Position numbers and translations under genes: made by a program. 64,000 nt of DNA, taken from Narthecium ossifragum (Eukaryota; Streptophyta; Magnoliopsida; Dioscoreales; Nartheciaceae). Shown here in pieces: positions 19,211 through 29,880 of this stretch. The notes beneath the pieces are model-generated. The model was given only the letters and a program-made list of their open reading frames with translations. It searched no databases and was not told the DNA's origin. The stretch lies in NCBI GenBank assembly GCA_963920575.1, contig OY986972.1:24042672-24106671 (forward strand), read 5' to 3'. Numbering within the stretch: the stretch's first letter is position 1; each line of letters starts with the position of its first letter.

Positions 19211-21123
19211 GACTCGGGGTTGTGGAGATCCATCCGTAAGGCGGCGGAGATGCAGAGAAGGGGAGTTAGATGGGAGCCAGGATCGGGGTGTAGGGCCGGA
19301 ATGCTACAGGAGTGGTGGCTTGGGGATGGGCCATTGATCTTCTCACCATGCATGATGGCTGTAGGGGAATGCCTGGTTGATATGAAGGTAGGGGATTTTA
19401 TTGATAATGGTGGTACATGGAACAGGAAGAGGTTGGTGGAGTTTTTTCACCCGAAGATGGTGCAACACATCAGCGGGGTTCCACTGGTACCTCTTGAAGC
19501 AGCTGGGAGGCCGAGATGGACATGGAGCTCGTCTGGGGTGGTCACTACCGCGTCGTATTACCAAATGCTTGAGCAGCAGAGTGGGCTTCAATGTGAAGAA
19601 TATTAAGTTAAACTGTGGCGAAGTGCATGGCGAGCGTCAGAGGGTCCACGAGCACGTATGTTTCTCTGGAGAATAATGCACCAGAAAATCCCAACTAGAT
19701 TGGTCTTTTGGAGATAATGTTTGTGTTCGGAGTGTGAATGCCCACGTTACCAACGAGAGGATGAAATGACAGAGCATGTGCTATTCCGATGTAGTTTCGC
19801 CACACAGGTTTGGAAAGGGGTTTTGGGAGAGAGGAACTTGATAGGGAGCCTGACTAATGCTTTTGAAGAACTTCAACGGCGGTCCAAAACAGAGGAAAGT
19901 GTGCGGCTCAAGTCGCTGATCGCTTACAGGATGTGAGGCCTTTGGAAAGGAAGGTGTCGGTTTGCTTTGAGGAAGATAGCTCCGGAGCCGTTGACCTGGC
20001 TAGATCAATTACATGGCATGTCAAGGAATTCCTATGGTGGACAAGGAAAAGAGGATGTGGCACAGGGTGAGCGCGAAAGCTTCTTGTCGGGAGAGACAAC
20101 CATCCTCTCTATGGGAGAGAAAACCAGAATCCTCAAGAGGAGAAAACTACTCGAAATTTTATTAATCTAAAAAAACTGTGTAACTACAAACCCTAAAACT
20201 CCTTTTATAAGCTAAGGAGAAACCACTTACAAATAGACTCAGACAACTAATCCTCAATCAAACTAATCCCGAAACTGTCAAATATGGAAAGTCCTAAGTA
20301 AGGAAACACTGCTAAAAAAGGAAAGTTTTTACTAAAAGTGAATTTTTAGGCCATCAACTTAAGGAATTTGGGGTCGAGATGCCTTGGGTCATGGTGGATC
20401 TATTGATCCCTGATGATTCTTGTAGGGCTCGGCGAGCCGGTCATTTTGACACCATATACGCCCCGATCAGACGACGTGATCAAAAGTTATGCCCATCCGA
20501 TGGTCACGATTCTCCGGAGACCTGATTCGAACTGACGAAAACCGGATGCGTCTCGACCTCCTTGGGAGTGCCGGTTCATCTTCTTGTCCTGCATCAGGAT
20601 GGGGATTCAGAAAGCAAAATGGGACGTGATGCTTATTCAATCAGATGCAGCTGTTGACATGGATATGGGGGTTGCAGGTGTCGGTATTGTGTGTGTGGAT
20701 GGGAAAGATGTGATACTATGGAGTCGTTCTCGGGTGGTCTCATCGATTCTGATCGGGGAACTACTGGCGGTGCAACTAGCTCTACGGGAGGCACAAAAGA
20801 GAGGGTTCCGTCGGGTACTAGTGGAGGCGAACTCTGTGTTCACGGCGAATATGATAGAGGGCCAGATGCCTATAGTTGGGGATTGCGTTCGAGTTGTGAA
20901 GGAGATATGGTGGGAGAGACGGAATATTATAGGATTTACGGTCAGATATATTCCTAGAGGGGAGAATAGTCGTGCGGACTAGATGGCTAAAATGGCGTTA
21001 GAGCTAACTAATGTGTTTGATGAGGAGGAGGCTGCTAGGGGGTATGTCCCTATTAGCTCTCGTAGTATGTAATCTCCCCGGTGGAGGACTGAGCCCCAAG
21101 GCTTAACTGTTAAAAAAAAAAAA
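19211..21123 (+). mobile_element. 5'-truncated L1-type LINE with zinc-binding and RNase H regions
   Basis: Frames read in order: the region before the reverse transcriptase zinc-binding domain (19220-19590), the CxxC..H motif (CECPRYQ...EHVLFRC, about 19725-19805), and an RNase H domain (20620-20981) with IQSDAA, LVEANS and the REN..AD end. The last is interrupted by a TAG where the family has Trp or Leu. A GGACTGAGCCCCAAGGCTTA 3' end runs into a 13-A tail. The 14-bp target duplication, AGCTTTAGAAGAAG (19197-19210) and AGCTTCAGAAGAAG (21124-21137), has one mismatch. Several stops show it is dead. Confidence 0.88.
20089..20579. mobile_element. 491-bp insertion of uncertain class inside the LINE
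   Basis: The LINE frame is broken between its zinc-binding and RNase H regions by a segment flanked by the exact 9-bp repeat CTTCTTGTC (20080-20088 and 20580-20588). A 9-bp duplication suggests a MULE, but no terminal inverted repeats are evident. The interior (TTTTATTAATC...CCTTTTATAAGC) resembles a reverse-oriented copia LTR. Confidence 0.5.
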
Positions 21124-21211
21124 AGCTTCAGAAGAAGTCCCCCTTCGTTACCATATTGGTTATTTAGCCATTGTTGTGATCTGTGGTGCATGTGTACATT
21201 TCTCTGCTTAG

Positions 21212-21552
21212 GTTTAAGGCAGAAAGACGTCTCATTATGCCAAAGTTATTGAAGTTCATTGCTCAGCAACCTTCTCAGGATCCTCGCATTCCAGGGTCTG
21301 AAATTGCTTATGTGCACTATCTGCAACCAACCCCTTGTGATAGGTAATTTAGTTCATCTTGAAAATTTGTTCCAGTGCAGCTTTGATTTATGATCTTACA
21401 TAAGACTACTTCTCTGCAAAGGTGTCACACAACCATTGTCCCAATTGCTGTATGTAACCTCATTTGTCTTTCTTTTTTGTCTTTCATGAAGGTGTTTTGA
21501 GATGATACATCTTGAGTGGATAGATTTTGACCTTGGCAAAGTTAATGATTAG
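21212..21552 (+). pseudogene. Last two exons of an unidentified plant gene
   Basis: An AG-flanked exon (21212-21343) reads KAERRLIMPKLLKFIAQQ and on to TPCDR, with a GT donor. A second exon (21492-21552) continues in the same phase as CFEMIHLEWIDFDLGKVND and stop. The split Arg codon across the 148-bp intron and the agreement of phase make this a genuine gene piece rather than a chance frame. I do not recognise the family. It begins 75 bases after the LINE target site, so the LINE may have landed in an upstream intron. No upstream exons were found, and the piece may be a relic. Confidence 0.55.
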
Positions 21553-21655
21553 CCAGTTGCTCTTTCAATTTTATCAGTTTTTGTGCATTTCTCGCTGTAG
21601 ATGGTGTAGCTAGACGGTGCAGGTTGGGCCGTGCTGGTCTACTCTGGTCCCTAAC

Positions 21656-21783
21656 TTTTTTTCGATTAGTTCAGCCCGGAGGCTAACCCGAAGGCCGGTA
21701 TTACATCAACAAATCCAAAGTCCCTTCCCTGTCTTTTAAAGTCCACCAAAACCGGGCTTCAGAGCGGCAGCACCACTTCGCAA
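21656..21783 (-). mobile_element. 128-bp 5'-truncated LINE 3' end
   Basis: In the minus sense it ends GGTTAGCCTCCGGGCTGAAC followed by an A tail (poly-T at 21656 on the plus strand). It is flanked by TACTCTGGTCCCTAAC (21640-21655) and TACTTTGGTCCCTAGC (21784-21799), a 14-of-16 target duplication. Confidence 0.82.
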
Positions 21784-21799
21784 TACTTTGGTCCCTAGC

Positions 21800-22058
21800 T
21801 GATGGCCCCCTGCCGTCGGCTGGCTTGGTCGTGTAATTTTGTACATTTGAGCCCTTGGGATCAACTCATCGAATAAACTCATTTAGGCAAGACTTAATCA
21901 ATGCAAGTTGACTGGGAGAATGAAAATCCTTTTCTGTTTCTCTGCATTCAGTTGTTATTTCTCCTGAATATATTCCTTTGTTTGCGATTTTGGCTATCTT
22001 GATCTTTGGACATTTATATAATGAATGTTTCTTTTTCTTTCTTTCTGTTTTTTTGATA
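21800..22058. other. Short spacer
   Basis: Nothing recognised apart from the T-rich site in which the Pack-MULE sits. Confidence 0.5.
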
Positions 22059-22527
22059 GGCTTAATTACACTTTTAGTACATGTAAAATTTTGAATATAC
22101 CACTTTAGTACCTCTAGTTTTATAATTACGTTTTTAGTACCTATATTTATTGAAAATAACACATTTAATACCTGCCGTTAGACGCCGTTCTCCAGACTTG
22201 ACGGCAAACTGTTCACGTGATATCACGTGAGCGGTTTTCAGTCAATTTAGACCGGTTTTCAGTCAATTTTGACTGATTGGTTTTGCAACGTCATCTTCTC
22301 CGTCTCTAATCTCACTCCTCTCTCTCCTCCCTCTCTCTTTCGTGCTCTCTCTCTCTCACTCGTCTCTCTCTCCCTCCCATGTCTCTCCATCTCTCCTCTC
22401 TCCTCTCTGTCGGTGGTGAGTTGCCGGAAGGAGTCGGTGATGAAGTGCCCGTAGAGCACGTCGAGGTTTGGCCGGAAAGAATTGGTGATGACCACCTCAT
22501 GGCCTCTCTCGACAAGGATGCATGCGA

Positions 22528-22762
22528 CGTTCCCTGCCTTGAGTCCGGACATCCCGGCGACGGCCTGTTTCAGGCAGCCGCAGGCGGCCTGGCGGTCCGG
22601 GGTGGTCCTGGCCGCGGAGTTTTGGCCTCGCACGCCATTCAGCAAGCCGCTGACACGACTCCTCCGTTGGTCACGTAGCTGATGCATGGCCTCAGGTACC
22701 CAATCACGGCGCCGCATGTGATCGCCGACGATGCCTCCCGGGCGCCGGCAACCAGCATGCAG
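22528..22762 (-). pseudogene. Captured non-specific lipid-transfer protein fragment
   Basis: The minus strand reads VAGAREASSAITCGAVIGYL then PCISYVTNGG. After a one-base loss it continues NGVRGQNSAARTTPDRQAAC then GCLKQAVAGMSGLKAGNVA. These are the first six of the eight cysteine positions of type-1 nsLTP with the usual spacing; the CC pair is lost at the frameshift. The C-terminal third is absent and the sequence runs into unrelated coding-like DNA (VERGHEVVITNS...), so it is non-functional. Confidence 0.8.
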
Positions 22763-23018
22763 GCGATCTTTACAGGCATGGATGATAGATGTCATATGGA
22801 AACCATCAAGCAGAGTAATGTTCTCTTTGATGACCTCGCTGAACACCTCGTTCCTATCTTCTCTAGCAAATTACCCACAGACAAGTAGCTAAGTGGTAGA
22901 GGTGGTGATGCCGACGATGAAGAGGCCGTAGGAGATGGCGACGCCGTCGATGAGGAGGTGGAGGAGCTCCCAGCTTCTAGTGAAGAAGATGAAAGAAATT
23001 TAAGAACACAAGACATAC

Positions 23019-23207
23019 CTGAGATGCCCGCAGTGCAGTAGACCAAGGCAAAGATCATGCCACCAAAGGCCCATGCAATACCCTGGATACCCACAGTCTT
23101 GCACTTGCTTTGCTCTTTGTTGACGCCCACCACAATGAGGATAGTGATGTAGAGAAACAGGAAGGTGGCCATGAACTCGGCTATGCCTGCTCTGTAGAAG
23201 GACCATG
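23019..23207 (-). pseudogene. Captured PIP1 aquaporin exon 1 fragment
   Basis: The minus strand reads [20 protein letters not shown] (TM1), a loop with KCKTVGIQ, then [20 protein letters not shown] and SG, just before the NPA box. It stops where PIP genes have their first intron and is followed by GTATGT. Capture was therefore from genomic DNA with the splice donor intact. The rest of the channel is missing. Confidence 0.85.
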
Positions 23208-23804
23208 AGGAGAGCATGCTCTGTTTCCTCAAGACTAGCATGCTCTGTTTATAGAGGTGGTGATGCAAATAAGTCTTATCTTTTCCTTAAGACTAGCATG
23301 CTCTGTTTCCTCTGTTCTTTAATCATGGATTTGCCCTCCTGATTCAACCAGAAAACTTGGAGCTTTGATGGAGAGAAAAGCAAAGAGATGGGTGGGTTGC
23401 TGCCATACAACCTAGAGAAGGAGGAGTATGGGTTGCTGCCATACTATGGTGCAGAGTGCAGCAGTGGTTCGATCCCGGCAGGCCTTTGCCGCCACCCATA
23501 CCACCTGCATCCGGTCACTCCACTAGCGCCGTCCTCCTCCGGCGAGCCCCACCACCCACCTCTCCTTACTCCTTCTCCCTCCCCACTATCACCTCCGCCT
23601 CCATCTCCGCGGTTTGAAGACCCAACACACACTGGTCACGTGACCAATTTTCCGTTTAAAAAAATGACGCCGTTAGACGGTCGGATCAAAACGAAACGAT
23701 TTTAATAGTATAGGTACTAAAAATGTAATTATAAAACTAGAGGTACTAAAGTGATATATCCAAAATTTTACAAGTACCAAAAGCGTAATTAAGCCTTTTT
23801 TATA

Positions 23805-24218
23805 AGTTACGCTCAAAAGCTGGAACCCAATGGGACATGGCACAACACACATCTTTTACCCAGATGGATAAAATAGTGACATAATTATGGGTTTATGTAA
23901 AGTAGATGGTATAAGGTACATGTTTCCAAACGCAGAGATGGATAGAAGAGTAGGTATTTTCAGAAATTATTGAAGAAGAAACTGGCAAGTGTATTCTATT
24001 CCGTGAGAAGGGGTTTAAATAAGAATGAGCATAAAATAGGAGCATTGAAGGCTAAAAACTTGTTAAATCTTTCGACCAATGATTCACATAAGTTTGTAGT
24101 CTATCCCAAAATTAATATCTCAATTTCATATAATGGCTGGTGCATTACACTTCAACATAGTTAGCACTGTATAACAAAATTTGAGAGCTAATTACTAGCT
24201 TTATAGAAACTCGGTATT
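23805..24218. other. 3' flank of gene C
   Basis: AT-rich sequence related to the 3' flanks of D-F close to the stop codon; no separate gene seen. Confidence 0.5.
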
Positions 24219-27200
24219 TTACCGACCTTGGAGCATTGAAACAGTAATATCATTGGACGCTGGGGAGGAACCATGTTTGCGTGGGGATGAATTTGTTTTA
24301 AGAGGAAGTCCTGTCAACATGAACCCTGGATGCTTTGGATGTTGCAGTGATGCATTATCACTAACCAACATTTGAACCACAGAAGACATTAATGGCCTGT
24401 CTTCCGGGCGATCTTGCACACACAATAGACCCACTTTCATACATTTCAAGACTTCATCTGTTGGGGAAGAGTTACCCATGGATTTATCAACAAACTCTAA
24501 GCTCTTTCCTTCATTCCATAAGCACCATGCCTGAAATTTCAAGAATTGTAAGTTATAATCTTGAGTAATGAGACACACATTCAGAAAGAAGAATGTTATT
24601 TACACTCACAATTGCAAGCAGGTTTATGTGAGGAGAGGAATCTAGATATGGCCCTGTGATCCTTTTGCCGCTTATGATTTCAAGAACCAAGACTCCAAAG
24701 CTAAATACATCAGATTTCAAGGAGAAAATCCCGCCCATTGCGTACTCAGGAGACATGTATCCACTGCATTGATTCATGCACACTGTCATAAGTAATTAGA
24801 TTTGTTTAGATTTTCTGCATGTATATTATAGTGTTGAGATCATACTTACTATGTACCAACAACCCTCCTTGTACTGCCTTGTGTTTCATCACCTCCAAAT
24901 ATTCTGGCCATTCCAAAGTCTGAAATTTTAGGGTTCATCTCTTTATTTAGAAGTATGTTACTAGCTTTGAGATCCCTGTGAATTATTCTGAATCTGGAAT
25001 CTTCATGAAGGTAAAGAAGCCCTCGAGCAATCCCCGAGATGATCTTGTACCTTGTTTGCCAATCCAGCAGTGCACTTCTTGTTTTATCTGGCAATATACA
25101 TTTCACAGATCTATGTTAGTCTTCAAATTATCATATAAATGACAAAATAAGAATCATTTATAAGCTATAGACAAATCATTAAACTACTTGGCTTATCTTT
25201 TTAAGTTCACCCTTATTCATTTCCAGTTTTCAGTTTTCAGTTCTTTCTTCCTCAGAAACAAGCTTACTGCATAATGAGAAGGAAGACAATAGAGAACCTT
25301 CATTGCTTGATATCTTTTTGACAGAGAGATTCTTAAAATTTCGCATTGTAATGAACGAAAAAAGAAACAGTAAAAGGTTGAGATTGCATATACCAAACAG
25401 GAAGAAGTCTAAACTTTTATTCTGCAGGTATTCATATATCAGCATTCTTTCCTCCCCTTCAATGCAGCAACCAAGAAGTCGAACAAGATTCCTGTGTTGA
25501 AGCTTTGCGATTAACGTGACCTCGTTCTTAAACTCAATGATGCCCTGCATTGAAGTTTTAGCAAGCCTCTTGACTGCTATATCTTGTTCATCCCCAAGCA
25601 TACCCTGCCAAAGATCAGGCCAATATCTGATGTGAGTTTCCTAACCCTTTTACACTGCTATTTTATGATCTGAAAACCCCAAAAAAAATTTATCTACGTA
25701 ATATTATGAAGATTCAGTTGCTGCAATGCATGTGCTCAAGCTCAAAGAAGATGATCACCTTGTAAACAGGGCCAAATCCACCCTCTCCAAGCTTATTTCC
25801 GACTGAGAATCTATCTGTTGCGACAGCAATGGTGCCGAAATCATATAAAGGCAAATCTAAGTCATTTTCTCCATCAGAGTCATTGTTATGCTCGCTGAGC
25901 AATGTAACTGTAGGTAAAAATAAAATATCAATACTATCAGAAAAGGAACCACCCAGTGAGGATGCTTGAAGTGTGTTCATAGGAAACTAAGCAGTGTACC
26001 TCTTCTCTGTTTCTTTCTTCTCCACCATATGACAAAGCCAATACATGCTAGTAACAGGGCCACCGAAATAACACTCACAGTGACAACAATGGCGGAGTTG
26101 CTTCCGTTGTGAGCTTGGCCAGAAGAGGAACCTGTAACAATCCGTGGTTTATTTTGTCAATCCTTAAAGCATTTGACATTGGAACATGAACTATAGCATC
26201 ATACATCAACGTGTACAAAATTGGATTATTTGATCATATCTGTTTTGACATTGGAATATCTATATAGCATCATACATCAACGTGTACAAAATCGGATTAT
26301 TTGATCATATCTGTTTTGACATTGGAAGGCATAGTTGGGAGAGATGACTTAGAATAAGTCTTTTGACAAGCATTTTAACAGGACACGAGCTAGAGGTCCA
26401 TCACATTTCTTTTCTCAATGGCCAAGTCTAAAATGCAGGGCACACGAAGCCACCAAAAAATCTAGGGATATTTACTTTTGTGTCCTAAAAAACTTCTTAA
26501 ATTACAAATACACCCATGTAATCTTTACATTCACATATGTACCCCTAAAAACTTCAAGAAAATATTAACCATGCTCTTCCGTCAACTCCCGTCAGTGAAC
26601 TAACCTAACTATGGTTAAAGCCTAACCAGGGTAGCTAATTTTACTTAAATACCCATGATCACATATCTAGGCTTTAATAGATATAAAAGCTATGAGATCT
26701 TAAATTGGTCACCTAAGTATTTAAGCTATAATTATACTAATATTATACTTAAATTAGTCACATATCTAGGCTTTAATTGGTCCCTTCCTTTCCTCTGCCG
26801 GCCCCGGCGCCCACCGGCTTATGCCTCGCGCCCCGCGGCACCGTCACTGGCCTCGAGCCACGCCTCCACGCAGCAAGGACGCTGCCAAGCTGCGCCTTCA
26901 TCCTCTCTTCTTTTTCTTCTTCTTTTCCTCACTGTGACCTTCTTCCCCGGCTCTGACTCCACCCAGCTAGCCATGGCCACCAGGCCGCTCAGCCGTGACC
27001 TTTGCCGCCACACCCCCCCTCCCTTTTTGTTCCTCTTTCCCTCTTCCTCTCCTGCCTGGACTCCAAGGAGATTAGAGGATGTGGCTCTGCCGGAGATCAA
27101 TGAAGCTTTGCTCGTATGAAGGAGATTGGGACTCGTATGAAGGAAAGTTGGATGGAGATAGAGGTGGCACGGGAGTCGCTGGCGAGCGAGATGAGTGAGT

Positions 27201-28960
27201 GGTAGGAGGTACTACATGGGCAACGAGATTGGGACTCGTATCAAGAACAGTACTATCATAAAATGCTATGTTTCAAGAACAGTACTACATGGGCAAGTTC
27301 AGCGGCAAGCTAATGGCCCTGGTCTACCCCTACATCGAGATCAAGTTCTCTGACTACGCCGGCAAGCGGATGAAGCGGAGCGAGGCTACACCACCAGAAC
27401 AGAGCTATCACCGTCACATTTCTTTTCTCATTGGCCAAGTCTAAAATGCAGGGCTCACGAAGCCACCAAAAAATCTATCGAAAACTTGTATAAAAATACC
27501 TAAGTACCATCAATTATTTGAGTACGCCATATGACTCAAATTTTCATAATTTTGTCGAGAATATACGTGACTATTAATTAAAACATTCATCTCTAATGTT
27601 GAGGCGTATATCGAATCATTTTACTTCAAAAAACCAACAGAATTAATTAGGAATTTTGGCGTGTAAAACATACGGCTTGATGTAGAAGAGAATTACCTAG
27701 ATCGGCGGCGGCCAGCCGGACGTAGAGATTAGATCCGGTGGCGTACAGATAAAGGTCGGTGAGCTCCGACGACGTCCAAATTATACACCCGCTCCCGCCA
27801 TCCCGATCATCGGCGGTGGCGTACGCCGTGCACAAGCAATCGCTCAAGCACTTGGCTCTGCACTGCTCCAAAGTCATGCTGAAGTCCACCGTCGAGTTCG
27901 AAGTATCCGGCAGCTTGGTGCCGCTCAAGGTCCAGAAGCCGTCGGTGCCGTTCCGGCAATCGAGCGGTGTTATCCGCACGCAACCCTGTGTGGTGTCAGT
28001 CAACGCCCAATCCGATGGCGACTTCGGCCTGAAACCATGTAAGCAATTGCATATCGGATAATGACTGGCGTCGCACATACCGTAGCGGCCGCACGGGACT
28101 TCGTCACACTTGTCCCCCGGAGCAATCCAGGAGACTTTCCACTCACCGATGTCCGGAAGCCACGTCAACCCTTGCGCCGTGTCATTGTAAGTCGCCACCA
28201 CCCGTGATATTATCGACGAATCAGTATAAAAGGAGTAGGTATTATTGACGAAGCTTTGGTGGAAGCTGGTGGCGAAGGAGTTGTTCAGGGGGTTGGGGTT
28301 GTTCAGGATGCCACTCCATGCGGTGCCAGTCCACGGCCCGGTGCGATACAGCGTCGACGAGCCTTGCCGGAAGAAGACCTGAGGGTCCCCGTGGACGTCA
28401 ATGGACATGGAGTAGTTGCCAGGGGCAGGATCGGACTCACTCTTCCACGAAACAATACTGCGGTCGAGACCGGTCTTGAGGTCCTTGCCGAGCTTCATGC
28501 CCGCAACCAGCGTGTCGGTAGGGTGGTCGAAGCTCTGCCATGCAGGACTATCCGCGCCGCCGCTCTGCTGATCTCTCACCACAAAGTTGCCGCTATCGAG
28601 GAGCTGGGCTACCGGATTCGTCACATTCACCCCGCCGGAGGACCAGGCGACATTGGTGGAGTTCTTGTCGACGATGACAAGGGTACCGTTGGCAGCGACC
28701 GATAAGGTTCCGGTGGAGCCGGTCACTGAAATGTTGCGGTTGGCCACCCACACCACTGTTTGGACGGGGATGGTGTTGTACCATATGCCTATGTAGCGGC
28801 TGTTGGCGTTTTTAGGGCTGAAAAATCCCAGCGCGAAGCTCCCGTCGGCCGAGGTGAGGTTTTCCCCGTCGGCGAGGGGCTGAGCTGGAGTTATGGTGTA
28901 TCTTGCAATGGAATGGGAGGAGAGACAGAACAATATTGCAAGAAAGAACGGCTTCCTCAT
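24219..28960 (-). CDS. S-RLK gene C, complete, 819 aa
   Basis: Exons: 28960-27697, 26131-26000, 25907-25759, 25604-25394, 25087-24850, 24763-24610 and 24530-24219, which sum to 820 codons with stop TAA. Signal peptide to the RYTITP boundary; B-lectin, S-locus glycoprotein, EGF-like CGRYGMCD and PAN domains; TM about 435-457. RD kinase with Lys527 (AVKRL), HRD Asp624, DFG Asp642 and MSPEY. The C-terminus is SMLQGR. Exon 1 is closest to B. Exons 2-3 and the adjoining intron are nearly identical to those of B, pointing to a direct duplication or conversion between the two. The TMP region of the ectodomain has a longer [10 protein letters not shown] loop than its paralogs. Intron 1 is 1.57 kb and holds an insertion with an AAA-ATPase fragment. 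Confidence 0.95.
26191..26330. repeat. About 70-bp tandem duplication in intron 1 of gene C
   Basis: CATCATACATCAACGTGTAC occurs twice, at about 26200 and 26269, each followed by ATTTGATCATATCTGTTTTG. Gene B has one copy at the matching place. Confidence 0.85.
26463..27411. mobile_element. About 950-bp insertion in intron 1 of gene C, gene-capturing
   Basis: Gene B's intron lacks this segment. It is bracketed by a duplicated stretch of about 65 bases of intron sequence (26398-26462 and 27412-27477, sharing GGCCAAGTCTAAAATGCAGG). The left part (GGGATATTTACTTTTGTGTC) resembles MULE termini and the middle is GC-rich. No matching right inverted repeat was found. Confidence 0.5.
27284..27405 (+). 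pseudogene. AAA-ATPase (BCS1/HSR4-like) N-terminal fragment
   Basis: The plus strand reads [20 protein letters not shown] then [14 protein letters not shown]. This matches the conserved YPYI.I.F....G.R..RSEAY signature of the domain preceding the AAA module in plant HSR4/ASD-type ATPases. Only about 40 residues are present, and their strand is opposite to gene C. Confidence 0.6.
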
Positions 28961-29008
28961 GATTGACAGTAGTACTTGTTTTCTCTCTGAAGGAATAACA
29001 AAAATTTG

Positions 29009-29018
29009 GTTATATACA
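29009..29018 (-). promoter_or_regulatory. Candidate TATA box of gene C
   Basis: The minus strand reads TGTATATAAC about 50 bases upstream of the ATG at 28960. Confidence 0.4.
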
Positions 29019-29880
29019 TGTACATGGTCCTTAAATTATTCGGTGTCTACTGGTCTTAGACGTCTGTTTGGGCGTCAAGACAAAGAGGTCTCACTCTCAA
29101 GTCGTCGCCCCGCCGGTAATAGAATGGACTCGCAGGCACCAGTTTTACCGTATAAATCGTGACCCGACGAAGAGCATTAATTAACCAAACGGGACATCGC
29201 AGTAGCTCGATCTTTCAGGGGGGGAAGAAAATACATGAATCCTCTTTGAGGACCATAATGCAAGAGCTCTAAAAAACGAACATGATCAGAATCACAGTGT
29301 GGACATTGACAAGAAGAGATATAGTATTAGACTATAAATACATAAACTGACAAACGGTAGCTTGAAGGCTTCTAATGTGTGGTTAGAGGCAACACAGATT
29401 CTACGGCCTGGTGATATTGGTGGTCTCAGAATATGCTTTCACGCGAGCTAGCTTGAAGACTAGGTCGGCATCAGTAGATGGGTTCTTGTCAGGGTGGCCC
29501 TCATCAGCAGTAGTGGACATAATGCCAGGTTGCCCTAGACCCAAATATTCCAGGGCCAAGCCTGGGCGGGCCTGAACTGAACTTGGGGCCATGACTCGGT
29601 CCAATTGATCCCATGGAGCTGATGTGACCCATTGGCTCATTGAGAAACGTGAATGAGATTTATGCTTTGATTTTCAGCTCTGGACTTTTCCCCTGCCCCT
29701 ATTTCTTGTTCATAACTTTTATTTTCTTTTGTAACCCAGACTTCCAATGTGTAGTCAATCCCCACAAAATAATATCTCGATTTAAGACAAAGACTGGTGC
29801 AATACAATTCAACATAATTAGCATATATAATCAAATTTTTGAACGAATTAAAGACTTATGAAGACAAGAAAGTCAGCATT
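29019..29880. other. Short C-D spacer
   Basis: The 5' flank of C meets the 3' flank of D within 0.9 kb. 29560-29690 matches 34930-35090 and 41770-41945 (shared GGTCCAATTGATCCCAT or its close variant, then GAGATTTATGCTTTGATTT), a module that recurs downstream of D, E and F. No gene. Confidence 0.6.

Larger units (their letters stand above)
22059..23795. mobile_element. Pack-MULE carrying fragments of at least two genes
   Basis: Terminal inverted repeats of about 90 bp (22059-22148 and 23706-23795) start GGCTTAATTA and share CTCTAGTTTTATAATTAC. The 9-bp flanks are TTTTTGATA (22050-22058) and TTTTTTATA (23796-23804), 8 of 9 identical, as expected for a Mutator-like element. It has no transposase. 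Its interior is GC-rich and contains recognisable pieces of a PIP1 aquaporin and a lipid-transfer protein, both on the minus strand. Confidence 0.88.
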
